A stretch of 64,000 bases of DNA from an uncultured Lachnospiraceae bacterium (GTDB lineage: Bacteria > Bacillota > Clostridia > Lachnospirales > Lachnospiraceae): contig CANOKL010000017.1 of the NCBI GenBank assembly GCA_947566645.1, forward strand, positions 1 through 64,000, written 5' to 3'. Each line of letters begins with the position of its first letter. Position 1 is the stretch's first letter. A program made the position numbers and the translations under genes. Shown here one piece after another: positions 16,037 through 25,973 of this stretch. The notes beneath the pieces were generated by a model. The model was not told where the DNA came from and did not search any database. It worked only from the letters and a program-made list of their open reading frames with translations.

Positions 16037-19000
16037 ATGACAAAAAAGATTACAAAAAAAATTCTGGCTTTTGTCATGGCAATTGTCATGGTACTTACCT
16101 TGGCAGGGGTTCCATCCCTCAAAACGGAAGCGGCAGCGCCAAAAAAGGTAAAAAAAGTCAGGCTGAAAATCGGCTCATCTGTTGTGACGAACAAAAAGTA
16201 TACGATGACAGTCGGACAGAAAAAAACGGTCAAAGTTACCGTTACGCCGAAGGCGGCAAAGAAAAAGATTACGTTTAAGTCCAGTAAAAAGAAGGTGGCA
16301 GCGATTACTAAAAAGGGGAAGATTACTGCAAAATCAGCTGGAAAGAGTAAAATTACAGTGACGGTTATGGGAAAAAACAAGAAGAAGGTAAAAAAATACA
16401 TCAATTTGGTTGTAAAAAAGAAGCCGGCAAAAAAGCCAGTACAAAAAGAGGTGGCAGTAACCGGAGTAACTGCATCCATCTCGCCTGCTTCTATCCGGAC
16501 AGGTGAAAAGGCACAGATCACAGCTACAGTATCACCGGCAAATGCGACAAACAAGACTCTCACCTATTCGTCAGACAAAAAGGGAGTTGCAGAGGTTGAC
16601 AGCAAGGGAACTGTTACCGGAATCAGCGCCGGCACAGCAGTCATAACGGTAAAATCAGCCAATGGAAAAACTGCAGCAGTAAGCATTACAGTTGAAGAAA
16701 ATACAGATTTGTCTTATGACGGGTATACATTAAAGTGGGAGGATCAGTTTAACGCAGATTCGCTGAACAGAAAAGACTGGAATGTAGAGCTCCATGATCC
16801 AGGATGGGTGAATAATGAGCTGCAGGCTTATGTTGATTCCGCAGAAAACATCTATATTCAGGATGGAAGCCTTGTACTTAAGCCAGTGGAAACAAAAAAT
16901 GAAAAGGGTGAAGTATCCTACACCTCAGGGCGCGTAAACACACAAAACAAGCATGATTTTAAATACGGACTGTTCGAAGCACGCGTAAAGGTTCCAAAGG
17001 GACAGGGCTTCCTCCCGGCATTCTGGATGATGCCCACTAATGAAAATCTGTATGGACAGTGGCCGAGATGCGGTGAGATTGATATCATGGAAGTACTGGG
17101 AAATAAGACAGATACCTCCTATGGAACCATTCACTATGGAAATCCCCACAGTGAAAGCCAGGGCAAATATACTTTAGCTCAGGGCACGAAAGATTTTTCG
17201 CAGGAGTATCACGTATTTGACGTGGAATGGATGCCTGGAAAAATCAACTGGTATGTAGACGGAAAATTAATCCACACGGAAGACGACTGGTATTCTGCTA
17301 CAGAAGGACAGGGAGAGATCAGTTACCCGGCACCGTTTGACCAGCCGTTTTATATCATTCTGAATCTGGCTGTAGGCGGAAGCTGGCCGGGCAATCCGGA
17401 CGCGACTACGGATATTAAAAACTCTGCTTTCTACATTGATTATGTAAAAGCATATCAAAAGGACAGCTATGATGAGAATGTGGAAAAACCAGTGAAAGAT
17501 GTTGTATTAAGAGATCCGGATAAAAACGGGAACTATATCGTAAATGGAGACTTTGCAGCACAGGAAGACCTGACAGATACAAAGGACTGGGTATTTCTCA
17601 ATGCACTTGGAGGAGAAGCATCTGCAGCAATCAATAATCAAGCGATTGCAATTAAAACAACGAATGAAGGTACAGTAGATTACAGCGTTCAGCTTGTCCA
17701 GGCTGACCTTCCCATGAAAAAGGGCGGGGTGTACGAGCTTAAGTTTGGCGCATATGCTGACGAGGCAAGAACTATGAAAGTAGATGTGTCGGCTCCCGAC
17801 AGATCCTACAGGAGATATCTGGAGGATACAACAGTAAACCTTACGGCAGAGAAGCAGACCTTTACCTATAAGTTTACAATGAAGGACAATGACGACGCAA
17901 ACGGCCGTCTGGAATTCAACATGGGAGCATCAGGATCAACCGCAGATATCCACATCAGCAATGTGACACTGAAAAAGACGGAAGACATTGTGATAGAAGA
18001 AGGCAAGAAGGGAGTACTGGCAGACGGAAATTATGTGTATAACGGCAGCTTCCAGGAAGGCGAGGGACGTCTTGGATACTGGACGGTTGGAGGAAACACA
18101 GAGGCAAAGGTAAGTGTAACCAATGAAAATAACATCCGGCGGCTAAAGATCGAGGCTTCGGAAGGAACATCTGCCGAAAATCCTGTCATAATCTCACAGG
18201 ATGCGCTTGCACTGATAGCAGGCAAATATGCGCTGAGCTTCATCGCAGAGGGAGAATCCGGAAAGGAGATTAAGGTAATCGCAGCAGGAGAGACGTTTAC
18301 CGCTAAACTTGACGGCACCGAGAAATCCTATGATTATAAGCTTGCTTTAGAAGGGGAGCCATCCAATACAGATGTTGCAGTCTATGTGGAAACACCAGGA
18401 GTATTTTACATTGATGATATCAGAATTGTGGAGGACACACTGATTAAGAACGGAAGCTTTAATGCGGGATTTGCAGGCTATGAGCCATATATTGACAGCA
18501 GCGCCGCCGCTTCCTATGTGGTCGACAGCCTGAATGAGGACAATGCGGCTGACTTCTCAATTGAGAATACCGGAGATGCAGCATGGAAGATCCAGCTCAA
18601 GCAAAACAATGTAGTGCTTGAAGAGAACCAGTGGTACAGGCTGTCCCTTGATGCAAAATCAAGTATTTCAAGAAAACTGAAGTTCGCTATTCAGAGAGAT
18701 GGTTCGGGCGACGATAACTGGGATCCATATTCCGGAGAAGAAATTGTGGAACTTGGAAACAATTACCAGACATACGAAATTGTATTCCAGATGAAGAAGC
18801 CAACAGACCTGAAAGCAATACTCAGCATCTCTATGGGAGCAGTCGACGGAGAGCAGATTTCAGAGAAGCACCGGATCTGTATTGATAACATCAATTTGGA
18901 AAAAACGGAGGCTCCGGCTGTCAGCGAACAGCCTGCAGGAGAGAATCTTCTGAAGAATGGTGATTTCGCCTTAGGAATTGAAGGGTGGGAAAATGCAGTT

Positions 19001-19387
19001 ACACCACCTGGAGAAGCAGAGTTTTCCTTTGAAGACAATAAGGCAGTCTATAACATTACAAATACCGGTACGGCGGACTGGAATGTACAGCTGAAACAGG
19101 CAGGGCTTACCCTTATAGAAGGTGAAAGCTATCGTATTACATTCAAGGCTGCGTCTACTCAGGCGCGTACGATCAAGCTTGCCTTGTTAAGCACATCCTA
19201 TGAGTGGTATGGCGGAAGTGATATAGAATTAGAGGCGAATCAGGAAAGAGAGGTTACCATAGACTTTACAATGAAGGCTACCGATATAAACACAACACTG
19301 GTAGTGTCTATGGGGCGGATAGAGGGTAAGGAGACCCCTGCTTCCAGTATTGCATTATCTGATTTCTCTCTCGTAAAAACAGAATAA
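16037..19387 (+). CDS. Secreted GH16 endo-beta-1,3(4)-glucanase with Ig-like and carbohydrate-binding modules
   Basis: A 1116-residue exported enzyme. A signal peptide (about 1-33) is followed by two lysine-rich Ig-like Big2-type modules (about 34-135 and 137-226). The GH16 domain (about 228-475) has catalytic motif EIDIME with E347 as nucleophile, D349 and acid/base E352. Then come about four tandem CBM4/9-like beta-sandwiches of roughly 150 residues, each starting with an NGDF/NGSF motif (near 502, 670, 809 and 971). No LPXTG motif or surface-layer domain was seen; the basic N-terminal modules may hold it to the wall. It should cut laminarin or mixed-linkage beta-glucan outside the cell, feeding the transporter and phosphorylases encoded nearby. 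A purine-rich GGAAGAAG site precedes the start. Confidence 0.92.
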   Translation: MTKKITKKILAFVMAIVMVLTLAGVPSLKTEAAAPKKVKKVRLKIGSSVVTNKKYTMTVGQKKTVKVTVTPKAAKKKITFKSSKKKVAAITKKGKITAKSAGKSKITVTVMGKNKKKVKKYINLVVKKKPAKKPVQKEVAVTGVTASISPASIRTGEKAQITATVSPANATNKTLTYSSDKKGVAEVDSKGTVTGISAGTAVITVKSANGKTAAVSITVEENTDLSYDGYTLKWEDQFNADSLNRKDWNVELHDPGWVNNELQAYVDSAENIYIQDGSLVLKPVETKNEKGEVSYTSGRVNTQNKHDFKYGLFEARVKVPKGQGFLPAFWMMPTNENLYGQWPRCGEIDIMEVLGNKTDTSYGTIHYGNPHSESQGKYTLAQGTKDFSQEYHVFDVEWMPGKINWYVDGKLIHTEDDWYSATEGQGEISYPAPFDQPFYIILNLAVGGSWPGNPDATTDIKNSAFYIDYVKAYQKDSYDENVEKPVKDVVLRDPDKNGNYIVNGDFAAQEDLTDTKDWVFLNALGGEASAAINNQAIAIKTTNEGTVDYSVQLVQADLPMKKGGVYELKFGAYADEARTMKVDVSAPDRSYRRYLEDTTVNLTAEKQTFTYKFTMKDNDDANGRLEFNMGASGSTADIHISNVTLKKTEDIVIEEGKKGVLADGNYVYNGSFQEGEGRLGYWTVGGNTEAKVSVTNENNIRRLKIEASEGTSAENPVIISQDALALIAGKYALSFIAEGESGKEIKVIAAGETFTAKLDGTEKSYDYKLALEGEPSNTDVAVYVETPGVFYIDDIRIVEDTLIKNGSFNAGFAGYEPYIDSSAAASYVVDSLNEDNAADFSIENTGDAAWKIQLKQNNVVLEENQWYRLSLDAKSSISRKLKFAIQRDGSGDDNWDPYSGEEIVELGNNYQTYEIVFQMKKPTDLKAILSISMGAVDGEQISEKHRICIDNINLEKTEAPAVSEQPAGENLLKNGDFALGIEGWENAVTPPGEAEFSFEDNKAVYNITNTGTADWNVQLKQAGLTLIEGESYRITFKAASTQARTIKLALLSTSYEWYGGSDIELEANQEREVTIDFTMKATDINTTLVVSMGRIEGKETPASSIALSDFSLVKTE

Positions 19388-19397
19388 ACCTTTATTA

Positions 19398-19429
19398 AAC
19401 AGAGATGGAACGTTTGTTCCGTCTCTGTT
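19398..19429 (+). terminator. Stem-loop after the GH16 gene
   Basis: AACAGAGA-T-GGAAC pairs with GTTCC-G-TCTCTGTT around a GTTT loop, eleven bases after the stop. No run of T follows, so termination may be weak or the stem may protect the mRNA end. Confidence 0.55.
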
Positions 19430-19443
19430 GTGATTCATGATTC

Positions 19444-19589
19444 GTTACTATTCACGGGTCAGGAATGCGCTGAACTGCGCATTCCTTGAGAACATGATGC
19501 AGGAGTGAGGGGCGGTTTTTGCGCAGCAAAACTCGGAATGCCGCCCCGAATTGTTACTATGAGCGGACGGTTAGTCCGTGAATAGTAAC
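19444..19589. repeat. Multi-stem mobile repeat, copy 1 (146 bp, 8-bp target duplication)
   Basis: Terminal inverted repeats GTTACTATTCACGG and CCGTGAATAGTAAC enclose two hairpins: GGAATGCGC/GCGCATTCC, and GGGGCGG/CCGCCCC with inner TTTTGC-GCA-GCAAAA. A conserved linker ATGATGCAGGAGTGAG lies between. The insertion is flanked on both sides by CATGATTC (19436-19443 and 19590-19597). A right-end submodule (19553-19589) repeats the terminal GTTACTAT and can pair with the same 3' arm. There is no coding frame inside. It is 93% or more identical to copy 2 at 51348. The gap between GH16 and araC otherwise holds only the stem-loop, a half-site and a promoter. Confidence 0.9.
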
Positions 19590-19592
19590 CAT

Positions 19593-19602
19593 GATTCATG
19601 AC
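19593..19602 (-). promoter_or_regulatory. Half-site of the shared motif upstream of araC
   Basis: On the minus strand this reads GTCATGAATC, identical to the left ten bases of the GH16 site. It overlaps the right target duplication of the mobile repeat, so the insertion landed in or beside a candidate operator of the araC gene. Confidence 0.35.
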
Positions 19603-19629
19603 ACTTGCAGAAACACATCAAAATACCTT

Positions 19630-19658
19630 TTGACACTTTCATCATGATATAGTAAAAT
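19630..19658 (+). promoter_or_regulatory. Promoter of the araC-type gene
   Basis: A perfect TTGACA and TAAAAT are separated by 17 bases, about 80 bases before the start codon. Confidence 0.55.
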
Positions 19659-19737
19659 AAAAGAAATTTTTTGGGGAACTGTTACATAGTGAACATTATT
19701 TTGGCGCTGTACGAATGATACGGAAGGGGAATATTCT

Positions 19738-20499
19738 ATGAGCTATCAGGACGAGTGGATTCTTTTAGAAGCACAGGACGAGATTGATGAGGTAGAGCAC
19801 AGGCAGCCTACAGAGGAATTTTTATTTTACCAGGCAGTAACGAACGGCGATATCGATGCAGTGAGGAAGAACTGTAAACAGGAGAGATTCCTGGATACGG
19901 ACGGTGTGGGCATTCTGTCCCGGAATCCCATTACGAACCTAAAATACCATTTCGTTATTACAACAGCAATGATTACCCGTCTCTGCAGGCAGAAGGGCAT
20001 GGAGCTTGAGCAGGCTTTTCGGATGAGTGATTTTTATATTCAGAGGCTGGATGATATTCAGACTGTGCGGGGAATACGGAATCTGCATGAGGAGATGGTC
20101 TTAGATTACACAGAAAAGATGCGCAGATTCAGCCATAACGACACCAATTCCAAACACATTCATGCCTGTAAGGAATATATTTATTCCCATATAAAGGAAC
20201 GAATTACCATAGAAGACCTGGCAGAGGAGCTGGGAGTGTCGGCCAGTTATCTGTCCCGTCTGTTTAAGAAGGAAACAGGGGATTCTGTCAGCGCCTATAT
20301 ACGCAGGCAGAAGATTGACATGGCGAAGAATCTCCTGAGATATAGCGACTACTCCATGATCGACATTGCCAATCGCCTGTCGTTTTCTTCACAGAGCCAT
20401 TTTATACAGCAATTCCGGGATATTGTGGGTATGACGCCGAAAAAATACCGGGATGAAAATCACATGATTCAATGGGATTCAGGAACGGGGCAAAATTAA
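19738..20499 (+). CDS. AraC family transcriptional regulator of the beta-glucan locus
   Basis: A 253-residue protein with a C-terminal AraC double helix-turn-helix (about 140-245: ITIEDLAEELGVSASYLSRLFKKE, then SMIDIANRLSFSSQSHFIQQFRDIVG). The N-terminal half lacks a clear cupin and may sense ligand or a partner. It lies between the GH16 gene and the GH94 genes, and is the best candidate to bind the motif shared by their promoters. The last residues GTGQN and the TAA stop are encoded by a palindrome related to the GTGHF repeat. Start supported by AGGGG nine bases upstream. Confidence 0.85.
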   Translation: MSYQDEWILLEAQDEIDEVEHRQPTEEFLFYQAVTNGDIDAVRKNCKQERFLDTDGVGILSRNPITNLKYHFVITTAMITRLCRQKGMELEQAFRMSDFYIQRLDDIQTVRGIRNLHEEMVLDYTEKMRRFSHNDTNSKHIHACKEYIYSHIKERITIEDLAEELGVSASYLSRLFKKETGDSVSAYIRRQKIDMAKNLLRYSDYSMIDIANRLSFSSQSHFIQQFRDIVGMTPKKYRDENHMIQWDSGTGQN

Positions 20500-20513
20500 T
20501 TTTGCCCCGTTCC
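20482..20513. repeat. GTGHF-type palindrome, variant copy 3
   Basis: A perfect 32-bp palindrome with arm GGAACGGGGCAAAATT. Its centre differs from other copies (AAAATTAATTTT instead of ATTTTTAAAAAT). It ends the araC-type gene with GTGQN-stop and lies between convergent genes, where it can terminate both. Confidence 0.8.
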
Positions 20514-20520
20514 CGGCTTA

Positions 20521-22929
20521 TTACAAGGTCAGGAGGATTTCATTGTCTTCTTTTAGAAGGTCGGAGGGAATATAGTTTCCCTCAAGCTTTCTGCCATTGA
20601 CCGTGAGAGCCTGGCAGCCGGATTCTTTTTTGTCCGGGTTTTTAATCAGGATATGGAGATGCTTTCCGCGGAAGTCCTTTTCAATTTCCAGGCGTTCCCA
20701 TTGCTTTGGAATAGCGGGCGCTATTTTGATGCCCTTTAAGTCAGGGCGGAGTCCCAGAATTCCTTCCACGCATCCGACCATTACAGTTGATGCTGTGCCG
20801 GTGAGCCAGTGGACATGGGAGCGTCCCGGATGTCTGCTGGAGCGGCCTTCGGTAAACTGACCATAGCAGTAAGGCTCCAGGCGGCGGATTTCTGCCTTGT
20901 CGTTCCAGGCAGCAGGTGCATTTTCCATGAAATAGGTAAAGGCGTGTTCACCGTGGCCGCACAGAGCTTCTGCCAGAATCAGCCAGCCCTGTGACTGGGA
21001 GAAAATACCGGAATTCTCCTTTGTTCCCTGATTATAAATTACTGCAAGGGCTCCGTCAAAAGCATGGGAATGATAAGGGGGATCCATTAGGAGAGCTCCG
21101 TATTCTGTATTTAAGTTTTCATATACGTTCGTTAGTGCTGCGTCAGCCTGCCTGCTGTCTGCAAGACCACTGATGACAGACCAGCTTTGTGGATTCAGCC
21201 ACAGGCTGGCTTCGGGATCTGCGGCTGCCCCGATCCGTTCTCCGGCCTCTGTATATCCGCGGATAAAACGGTCATTATCCCAGCATAGTTTTTGAATCAG
21301 AGCGCCTGTTTCAGCAATCTTACCTTCCAGGTATTTTGTATAGTCTGCATCCTCCCTGTACTCCGAGAATCTCTTTAAGATCACTAAGGCATAGTAAAAC
21401 TGCATTGCTACAAATGAGGATTCTCCCTTTTCTCCCAGGCGCAGGCAGTCGTTCCAGTCTGCGTAAAGTCCCGCAGGCATGCCATGGGGACCAAGATGCC
21501 CAAGGGAAAAGGAAACGGCACGCTTTAAATGACCGTAAACGCTGTCTGCTTCCGCATCTGCAAAAGGTATGACCTCGTCAAGAAATTCTGTATCTCCGGT
21601 TTCTGCAATGTATTTATAGACAGTTGGGAAGAGCCATAATGCATCATCAGCCCGGTAGGCCGGATGCCCGGTTTCTTCGCGATAGGAAGCATCGTCCGGT
21701 GTGTCTTCATGTCCCGGATTATGTGTGAACTTTACGAGAGGAAGCCCGCCGCCCTCCTTTACCTGCGCAGAGAGCATAAAACGGATTTTTTCTTTTGCCA
21801 TTTCTGGTGCAAGATGGATGATGCCCTGAATATCCTGTACAGTATCGCGGTATCCGTATCCATTGCGCAGCCCGCAGTAGATGAAGGAAGCGGCGCGGGA
21901 CCAGATAAATGTCATAAAGCAGTTATAGGCATTCCATGTTCCCAGCATGGTGTTGAATTCCTGGCTTGGAGAAGTCACCCTCAGATGATCCAGCTTTTCA
22001 TACCAGTAGGATTTAAGCGCTGACAAATCCGAAGCAGTCTTTTTAACCGGATCTGTGTAATCCTGTAAAATGGAAGCCTCCTTCATTCCGCCGGTACCGA
22101 GGAGAAATGCGATTGTCTTCGTCTCGCCGGGAGCCAGTGTAACAGTGCAGGAGAGTGCGCCGCAGGAATTTTCATTGTAGCTGGTCACATTTCCCAAATT
22201 GCCGGACAGGACTCCCTGGGGATTTCCGTATCCGTGATATCTGCCGAGAAAATGCTCCTTATCCCCGCAGTAGGAAGAAGCTTTGGAACCCGCAAGTCCG
22301 AAGAAACGCTCAGTTACGTTTTTGTCGTCTACCGTTTCCTCCTCCGGGAGAGCATCCAGGTTTCCGTGTATCTGCTGTATGATGCAGTTTTCCTTGAATA
22401 AGGTTCTTGCAATAAACAGTGAATACTGCAGATTCACTTGATCCTGTTCATAATTGCCGTGGTTTGTAAATTCGGCATACCCGGTCAGGGTAAGGTTCCT
22501 CGGACGCTGTGACTGGTTTGTTACAGACAGAGCCCATACCTCAAAGGATTCATGAAGCGGAACATAATAAGAAGCAAGGGAATGAATTTCGCTGTAGTCT
22601 GCAATCATGTGTGTATATCCCATGCCGTGGCGGCATTCACTCCGATATCTGTCCGGGTCCTTTCCTACCGGCTGCCAGGAAGCAGACCAGTAATCCTCTG
22701 AATCATTATCCCGGATGTAAAGATAGCGTCCGGGCTGGTCAAAGCTGTTAAAAATGTAGCGCAGGATGCGTCCGTTTGCCCCGGATTTTGCAAAGCTGTA
22801 GCCTCCTGCATTATTTGATATAATTGCCCCGTACTTTGGGGAGCCCAGATAATTTACCCAGGGAGCTGGAGTATCCGGGCGCTGAATCACATATTCCCGT
22901 TTTTTATCGTCAAAATATCCATATTTCAT
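20521..22929 (-). CDS. GH94 cellobiose phosphorylase
   Basis: An 802-residue cytoplasmic phosphorylase with the cellobiose phosphorylase N-terminus (MKYGYFDDKKREYVI, TPAPWVNYLG, IISNNAGGYSF) and active-site DWND at 491-494 within YADWNDCLRLG. Length and start match the family. It should convert cellobiose plus phosphate to glucose-1-phosphate and glucose, saving ATP. GGAAAGAG lies upstream of the start. It is 108 bases downstream of the larger GH94 gene in the same direction and probably cotranscribed from the same promoter. Confidence 0.93.
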   Translation of the reverse strand: MKYGYFDDKKREYVIQRPDTPAPWVNYLGSPKYGAIISNNAGGYSFAKSGANGRILRYIFNSFDQPGRYLYIRDNDSEDYWSASWQPVGKDPDRYRSECRHGMGYTHMIADYSEIHSLASYYVPLHESFEVWALSVTNQSQRPRNLTLTGYAEFTNHGNYEQDQVNLQYSLFIARTLFKENCIIQQIHGNLDALPEEETVDDKNVTERFFGLAGSKASSYCGDKEHFLGRYHGYGNPQGVLSGNLGNVTSYNENSCGALSCTVTLAPGETKTIAFLLGTGGMKEASILQDYTDPVKKTASDLSALKSYWYEKLDHLRVTSPSQEFNTMLGTWNAYNCFMTFIWSRAASFIYCGLRNGYGYRDTVQDIQGIIHLAPEMAKEKIRFMLSAQVKEGGGLPLVKFTHNPGHEDTPDDASYREETGHPAYRADDALWLFPTVYKYIAETGDTEFLDEVIPFADAEADSVYGHLKRAVSFSLGHLGPHGMPAGLYADWNDCLRLGEKGESSFVAMQFYYALVILKRFSEYREDADYTKYLEGKIAETGALIQKLCWDNDRFIRGYTEAGERIGAAADPEASLWLNPQSWSVISGLADSRQADAALTNVYENLNTEYGALLMDPPYHSHAFDGALAVIYNQGTKENSGIFSQSQGWLILAEALCGHGEHAFTYFMENAPAAWNDKAEIRRLEPYCYGQFTEGRSSRHPGRSHVHWLTGTASTVMVGCVEGILGLRPDLKGIKIAPAIPKQWERLEIEKDFRGKHLHILIKNPDKKESGCQALTVNGRKLEGNYIPSDLLKEDNEILLTL

Positions 22930-23037
22930 GTTATCATCTCTTTCCTTTCATTATCTATACCAACGGCTGGTGAAATCTGCCGTCGGTATTGCATCAGCCA
23001 CAAAGCGGAATAAGTCCTCCTGCGATTTATTTGATGC

Positions 23038-25758
23038 TCAGTACAAATATACGGTTATGGTATGTACCTTGCCGGGCAATGCAAGAATGTCTTTGCGCGG
23101 GAGTACGGCAGAGCTTTCGTCCGCAGTAAGCGCAGTCTCGCCGCAGCAGGCGGAACCAATTCGGTAAGAGCCAAAGTCCTTCCCATCCTCGTTTTTATAG
23201 ATCACCCTGAATGTGTGACCTGCGAAGGGGACTGTAATGGCAGCAGTTTTGCTGTCATCAAACTGCTCTTTTAGAAGCTTTGGATACAAAACAAGATTTC
23301 CTTCCTCTCCCCGGACGCCGAAAACCTCTGTAATCATAGTAAGCATAAACCAGCTTGCCGCGCCGGTCAGATACTGATACATCCCCCTGCCGTCAGAACG
23401 GAAATATTCTGGAATGCCCGGGTAAATATGGCTTATGTCAAAGTTAAGGGCAGTATCGGCGAGCGTTTTCAGGGCCTTCCATCCTTCCTTTGCATATCCC
23501 CGGCGATACAGGGCATTTGCATACATAACCGTCATGTGCGAGAAGACGGCTCCGTTCTCCTTTTCCCCATAGGCAAATCCGAACATGCGTCCCATGTCAA
23601 ACTTGAGTTCACCAAAATCTGTATTTAGCCGGTAACCGCCTATATCCCTCTGATAGAGATAATGGTCAGCACTTTTTATGATCTTCCTGGTCTGCGCATT
23701 ATCTGCTGTTTTACTCATAACTGCAAATACCTGGCCTGTCAGCATCATGCGGACATGATTCTGGAAGATTCCTTCCACAGCCCGTCCATGGTTGTCGTAA
23801 TAGCTGTTGTACCAGCCTTCCTCATCGGATACAGAAATCCACTCCTGGGATCTTAAATGTGCCTTAAGCCATTCTGCCTTCTGGGTCAGGTTTTCGGCCA
23901 AAGTCTCCAGGGAGCAGCAGATCCGGCTTCCGCTGATTGTATGGCAGCACTTCTCTGTATAGCTGTCCAGTATCTCCTGCTTTTTACTGATCTGATCGAA
24001 AACCGCTGAATCCTGATTAAGAAAAACTGTGATTTCCTTCAGAAGCTCTGTCGAATGGGAGGAGGAATGACGGTCCAGGAAACGTATCATTGCAGCAAGA
24101 TCTGACAGATTGCCTGCATAGGCACAGGTAAAGGCTACACTTTCTCCCCGCTCAGACGCCATGTCAAGGGCATCGTTCCAGTCAGCTCCCCTGAGCCTGT
24201 AGATATTATGCTCTCCCACCTCATAGAAGGCGGCAAGCTGCTGGAGGAGAAGATGCTCCAGGAGGGTGCCTGTATACACATCCCCGCTGTCTGTGCGCTG
24301 TTCATTTCCACATTCTGGCTTCCACAGTGCATCAATGGCTGTCCCCCGCATGATCTGCGAATCTTTAAAATACGAAACCTTTTGATTCAGAATATCCACA
24401 TCCCCGGTCTGGTCAATATACAGCTTTGTTGTCATCAGCGGCCAGAGTGCGTGATCCATCCATACCCGTGCAATTCCGTTCCGGTCTGCAAGAAAATTAC
24501 CGTCCCCTTCTCCGATAATGGTCGCATTGGTTCCATCAATACGGACGCCTCCATAATTCATGACAATCATGCTCCGTACCTTCTCAGGATCCATCAGAAG
24601 CAGAGAAAGGCAGTCCTGCCAAAGATCCCGCCATCCTCTTCCGCCTCTTCCGTAGTCATGGTGAGGCAGAAAGGAACATCCGAACAGACGGCGCAGGAAT
24701 GGCTGAAAACAGATCCATTTCATCAGATGGTCAAAATCAGCATCCCGGGTATGGAAGTCCGTGCAGACCTGGGCTCTCCAGTAGTCCATAGTGTCATTCA
24801 GCGCCTGTTTTACCTTGCTGGTACAGTTGAATCTCTCCGCAATCAGGGCAATGTCTTCCCGGCTGTTTTCTGCACCAAGGAGAAGGATATAGTCTGCCTT
24901 CTCTTTCGGGGCGAGAAGTACAGGCTCGAATCGGAAGGCGCCCATCGCCTCCTTCCCGGCAGCGGATACACCGGCCGGCGCTCCGGGCTTTTGCCCATAG
25001 ACAGCGCCTGGATGGGTAAAAGTGCCTCCCTCGCCGATAAAATCTTCTACAGTAGGATAAAAGTCCGTGGGGGCGCTGCCGTCCCCTGTACAGCCCAGTA
25101 CATAGTAAATCCGGTTATTTGGACGGTGTCCTTTTTCATCAAAGGACATGGTGGGGCAGACAAAAACACCGTTTTTATCTGTAGTAATCCGGTGGAGCAT
25201 AGAGGTGACATTCCGGTGATCCCGTATGTTATCTGCACTTCGTCCATAGATGGGGATTGCACCCCATGCAGTCAGCCGACGGTCCCGGTCAGAGCAGTTC
25301 TGTATGGTTACATACATAATTTCTACATTTGCATCCTTTGGTATGAAGGAAGTAACTATAGAAGACAGTTTAAGAGCCTTTGAGCTTCGCCTTAAGCTCT
25401 GCCACATAAATCCGGCAGACAGCTCGCTCTCATCCTGCATAGATGAGAATCTGCATGCTTCCTGCTCTGCAGAGGCTCCTGTAACCGAGTAAGCAGGGGC
25501 ATCACCGCTTTCCGGGGACTGGCAGTCCGTTACTGTAACCCAGAAATTCCTGGTGGAACGATTATTGTGGAGATTTTCAGAGCTTACCGGTTCCAATAAG
25601 AAAGTTTCCTGATCAATTTTCGCGTCTCCGCCGAGACTGGGGGTAACAGAGCTCTTAAGTCCTGTCTCTGAAGCGAGCGGGAGATACAGAAAGCTTGTAT
25701 TTTCTGGCTGCTTCAAAATAAAGCTGCCGTGTTCATCAATAAATTTAAGATGCTTCAA
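23038..25758 (-). CDS. GH94 phosphorylase of laminaribiose / beta-1,3-oligoglucan type
   Basis: A 906-residue GH94 protein, longer than and clearly distinct from the neighbouring cellobiose phosphorylase. It has the N-terminal beta-sandwich and an alpha/alpha barrel with active-site DWND at 526-529 (RGADWNDALDM). Other blocks seen are HDYGRGGRGWRDLWQD and RIDGTNATIIGEG. The length and these blocks resemble characterised laminaribiose or beta-1,3-oligoglucan phosphorylases rather than cellobiose enzymes. The neighbouring secreted GH16 glucanase supports a beta-1,3 substrate. A beta-1,2-glucan phosphorylase is an alternative but those are usually longer. GAAAGGAG precedes the start. Its promoter carries the shared motif. 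Confidence 0.8.
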   Translation of the reverse strand: MKHLKFIDEHGSFILKQPENTSFLYLPLASETGLKSSVTPSLGGDAKIDQETFLLEPVSSENLHNNRSTRNFWVTVTDCQSPESGDAPAYSVTGASAEQEACRFSSMQDESELSAGFMWQSLRRSSKALKLSSIVTSFIPKDANVEIMYVTIQNCSDRDRRLTAWGAIPIYGRSADNIRDHRNVTSMLHRITTDKNGVFVCPTMSFDEKGHRPNNRIYYVLGCTGDGSAPTDFYPTVEDFIGEGGTFTHPGAVYGQKPGAPAGVSAAGKEAMGAFRFEPVLLAPKEKADYILLLGAENSREDIALIAERFNCTSKVKQALNDTMDYWRAQVCTDFHTRDADFDHLMKWICFQPFLRRLFGCSFLPHHDYGRGGRGWRDLWQDCLSLLLMDPEKVRSMIVMNYGGVRIDGTNATIIGEGDGNFLADRNGIARVWMDHALWPLMTTKLYIDQTGDVDILNQKVSYFKDSQIMRGTAIDALWKPECGNEQRTDSGDVYTGTLLEHLLLQQLAAFYEVGEHNIYRLRGADWNDALDMASERGESVAFTCAYAGNLSDLAAMIRFLDRHSSSHSTELLKEITVFLNQDSAVFDQISKKQEILDSYTEKCCHTISGSRICCSLETLAENLTQKAEWLKAHLRSQEWISVSDEEGWYNSYYDNHGRAVEGIFQNHVRMMLTGQVFAVMSKTADNAQTRKIIKSADHYLYQRDIGGYRLNTDFGELKFDMGRMFGFAYGEKENGAVFSHMTVMYANALYRRGYAKEGWKALKTLADTALNFDISHIYPGIPEYFRSDGRGMYQYLTGAASWFMLTMITEVFGVRGEEGNLVLYPKLLKEQFDDSKTAAITVPFAGHTFRVIYKNEDGKDFGSYRIGSACCGETALTADESSAVLPRKDILALPGKVHTITVYLY

Positions 25759-25839
25759 TTTTTAGCTCCTTTCATAATAAAGATATATGAAAGCATCATA
25801 TAGGAAATCAGATAAGAAAAAAATAAAATACATGCGAAA

Positions 25840-25856
25840 AGTATCAGAATCATGAC
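25840..25856 (-). promoter_or_regulatory. Shared beta-glucan promoter motif, site 2 (GH94 genes)
   Basis: On the minus strand GTCATGATTCTGATACT, matching the GH16 site at 14 of 17 positions. It lies 82 bases upstream of the GH94 start. The 335-base divergent region between GH94 and the transporter operon holds this site and site 3, and little else recognisable. Confidence 0.6.
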
Positions 25857-25973
25857 ATAAAATAGACAGAATAAGACTGCTGCGCTTACGTTTTTCAAAA
25901 CACGCTCTAAACATAGGGCTATATTTCGTGATAATTTAGGAAGGGAGCTGGTGATAAAAGAAAAGCAATATGT

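Noticed and set aside
24208-25383. A 391-codon open frame antisense to the large GH94 gene
   Set aside because: It lies wholly opposite a gene with clear catalytic motifs, has no recognisable domain and no ribosome site; it is a by-product of codon use.
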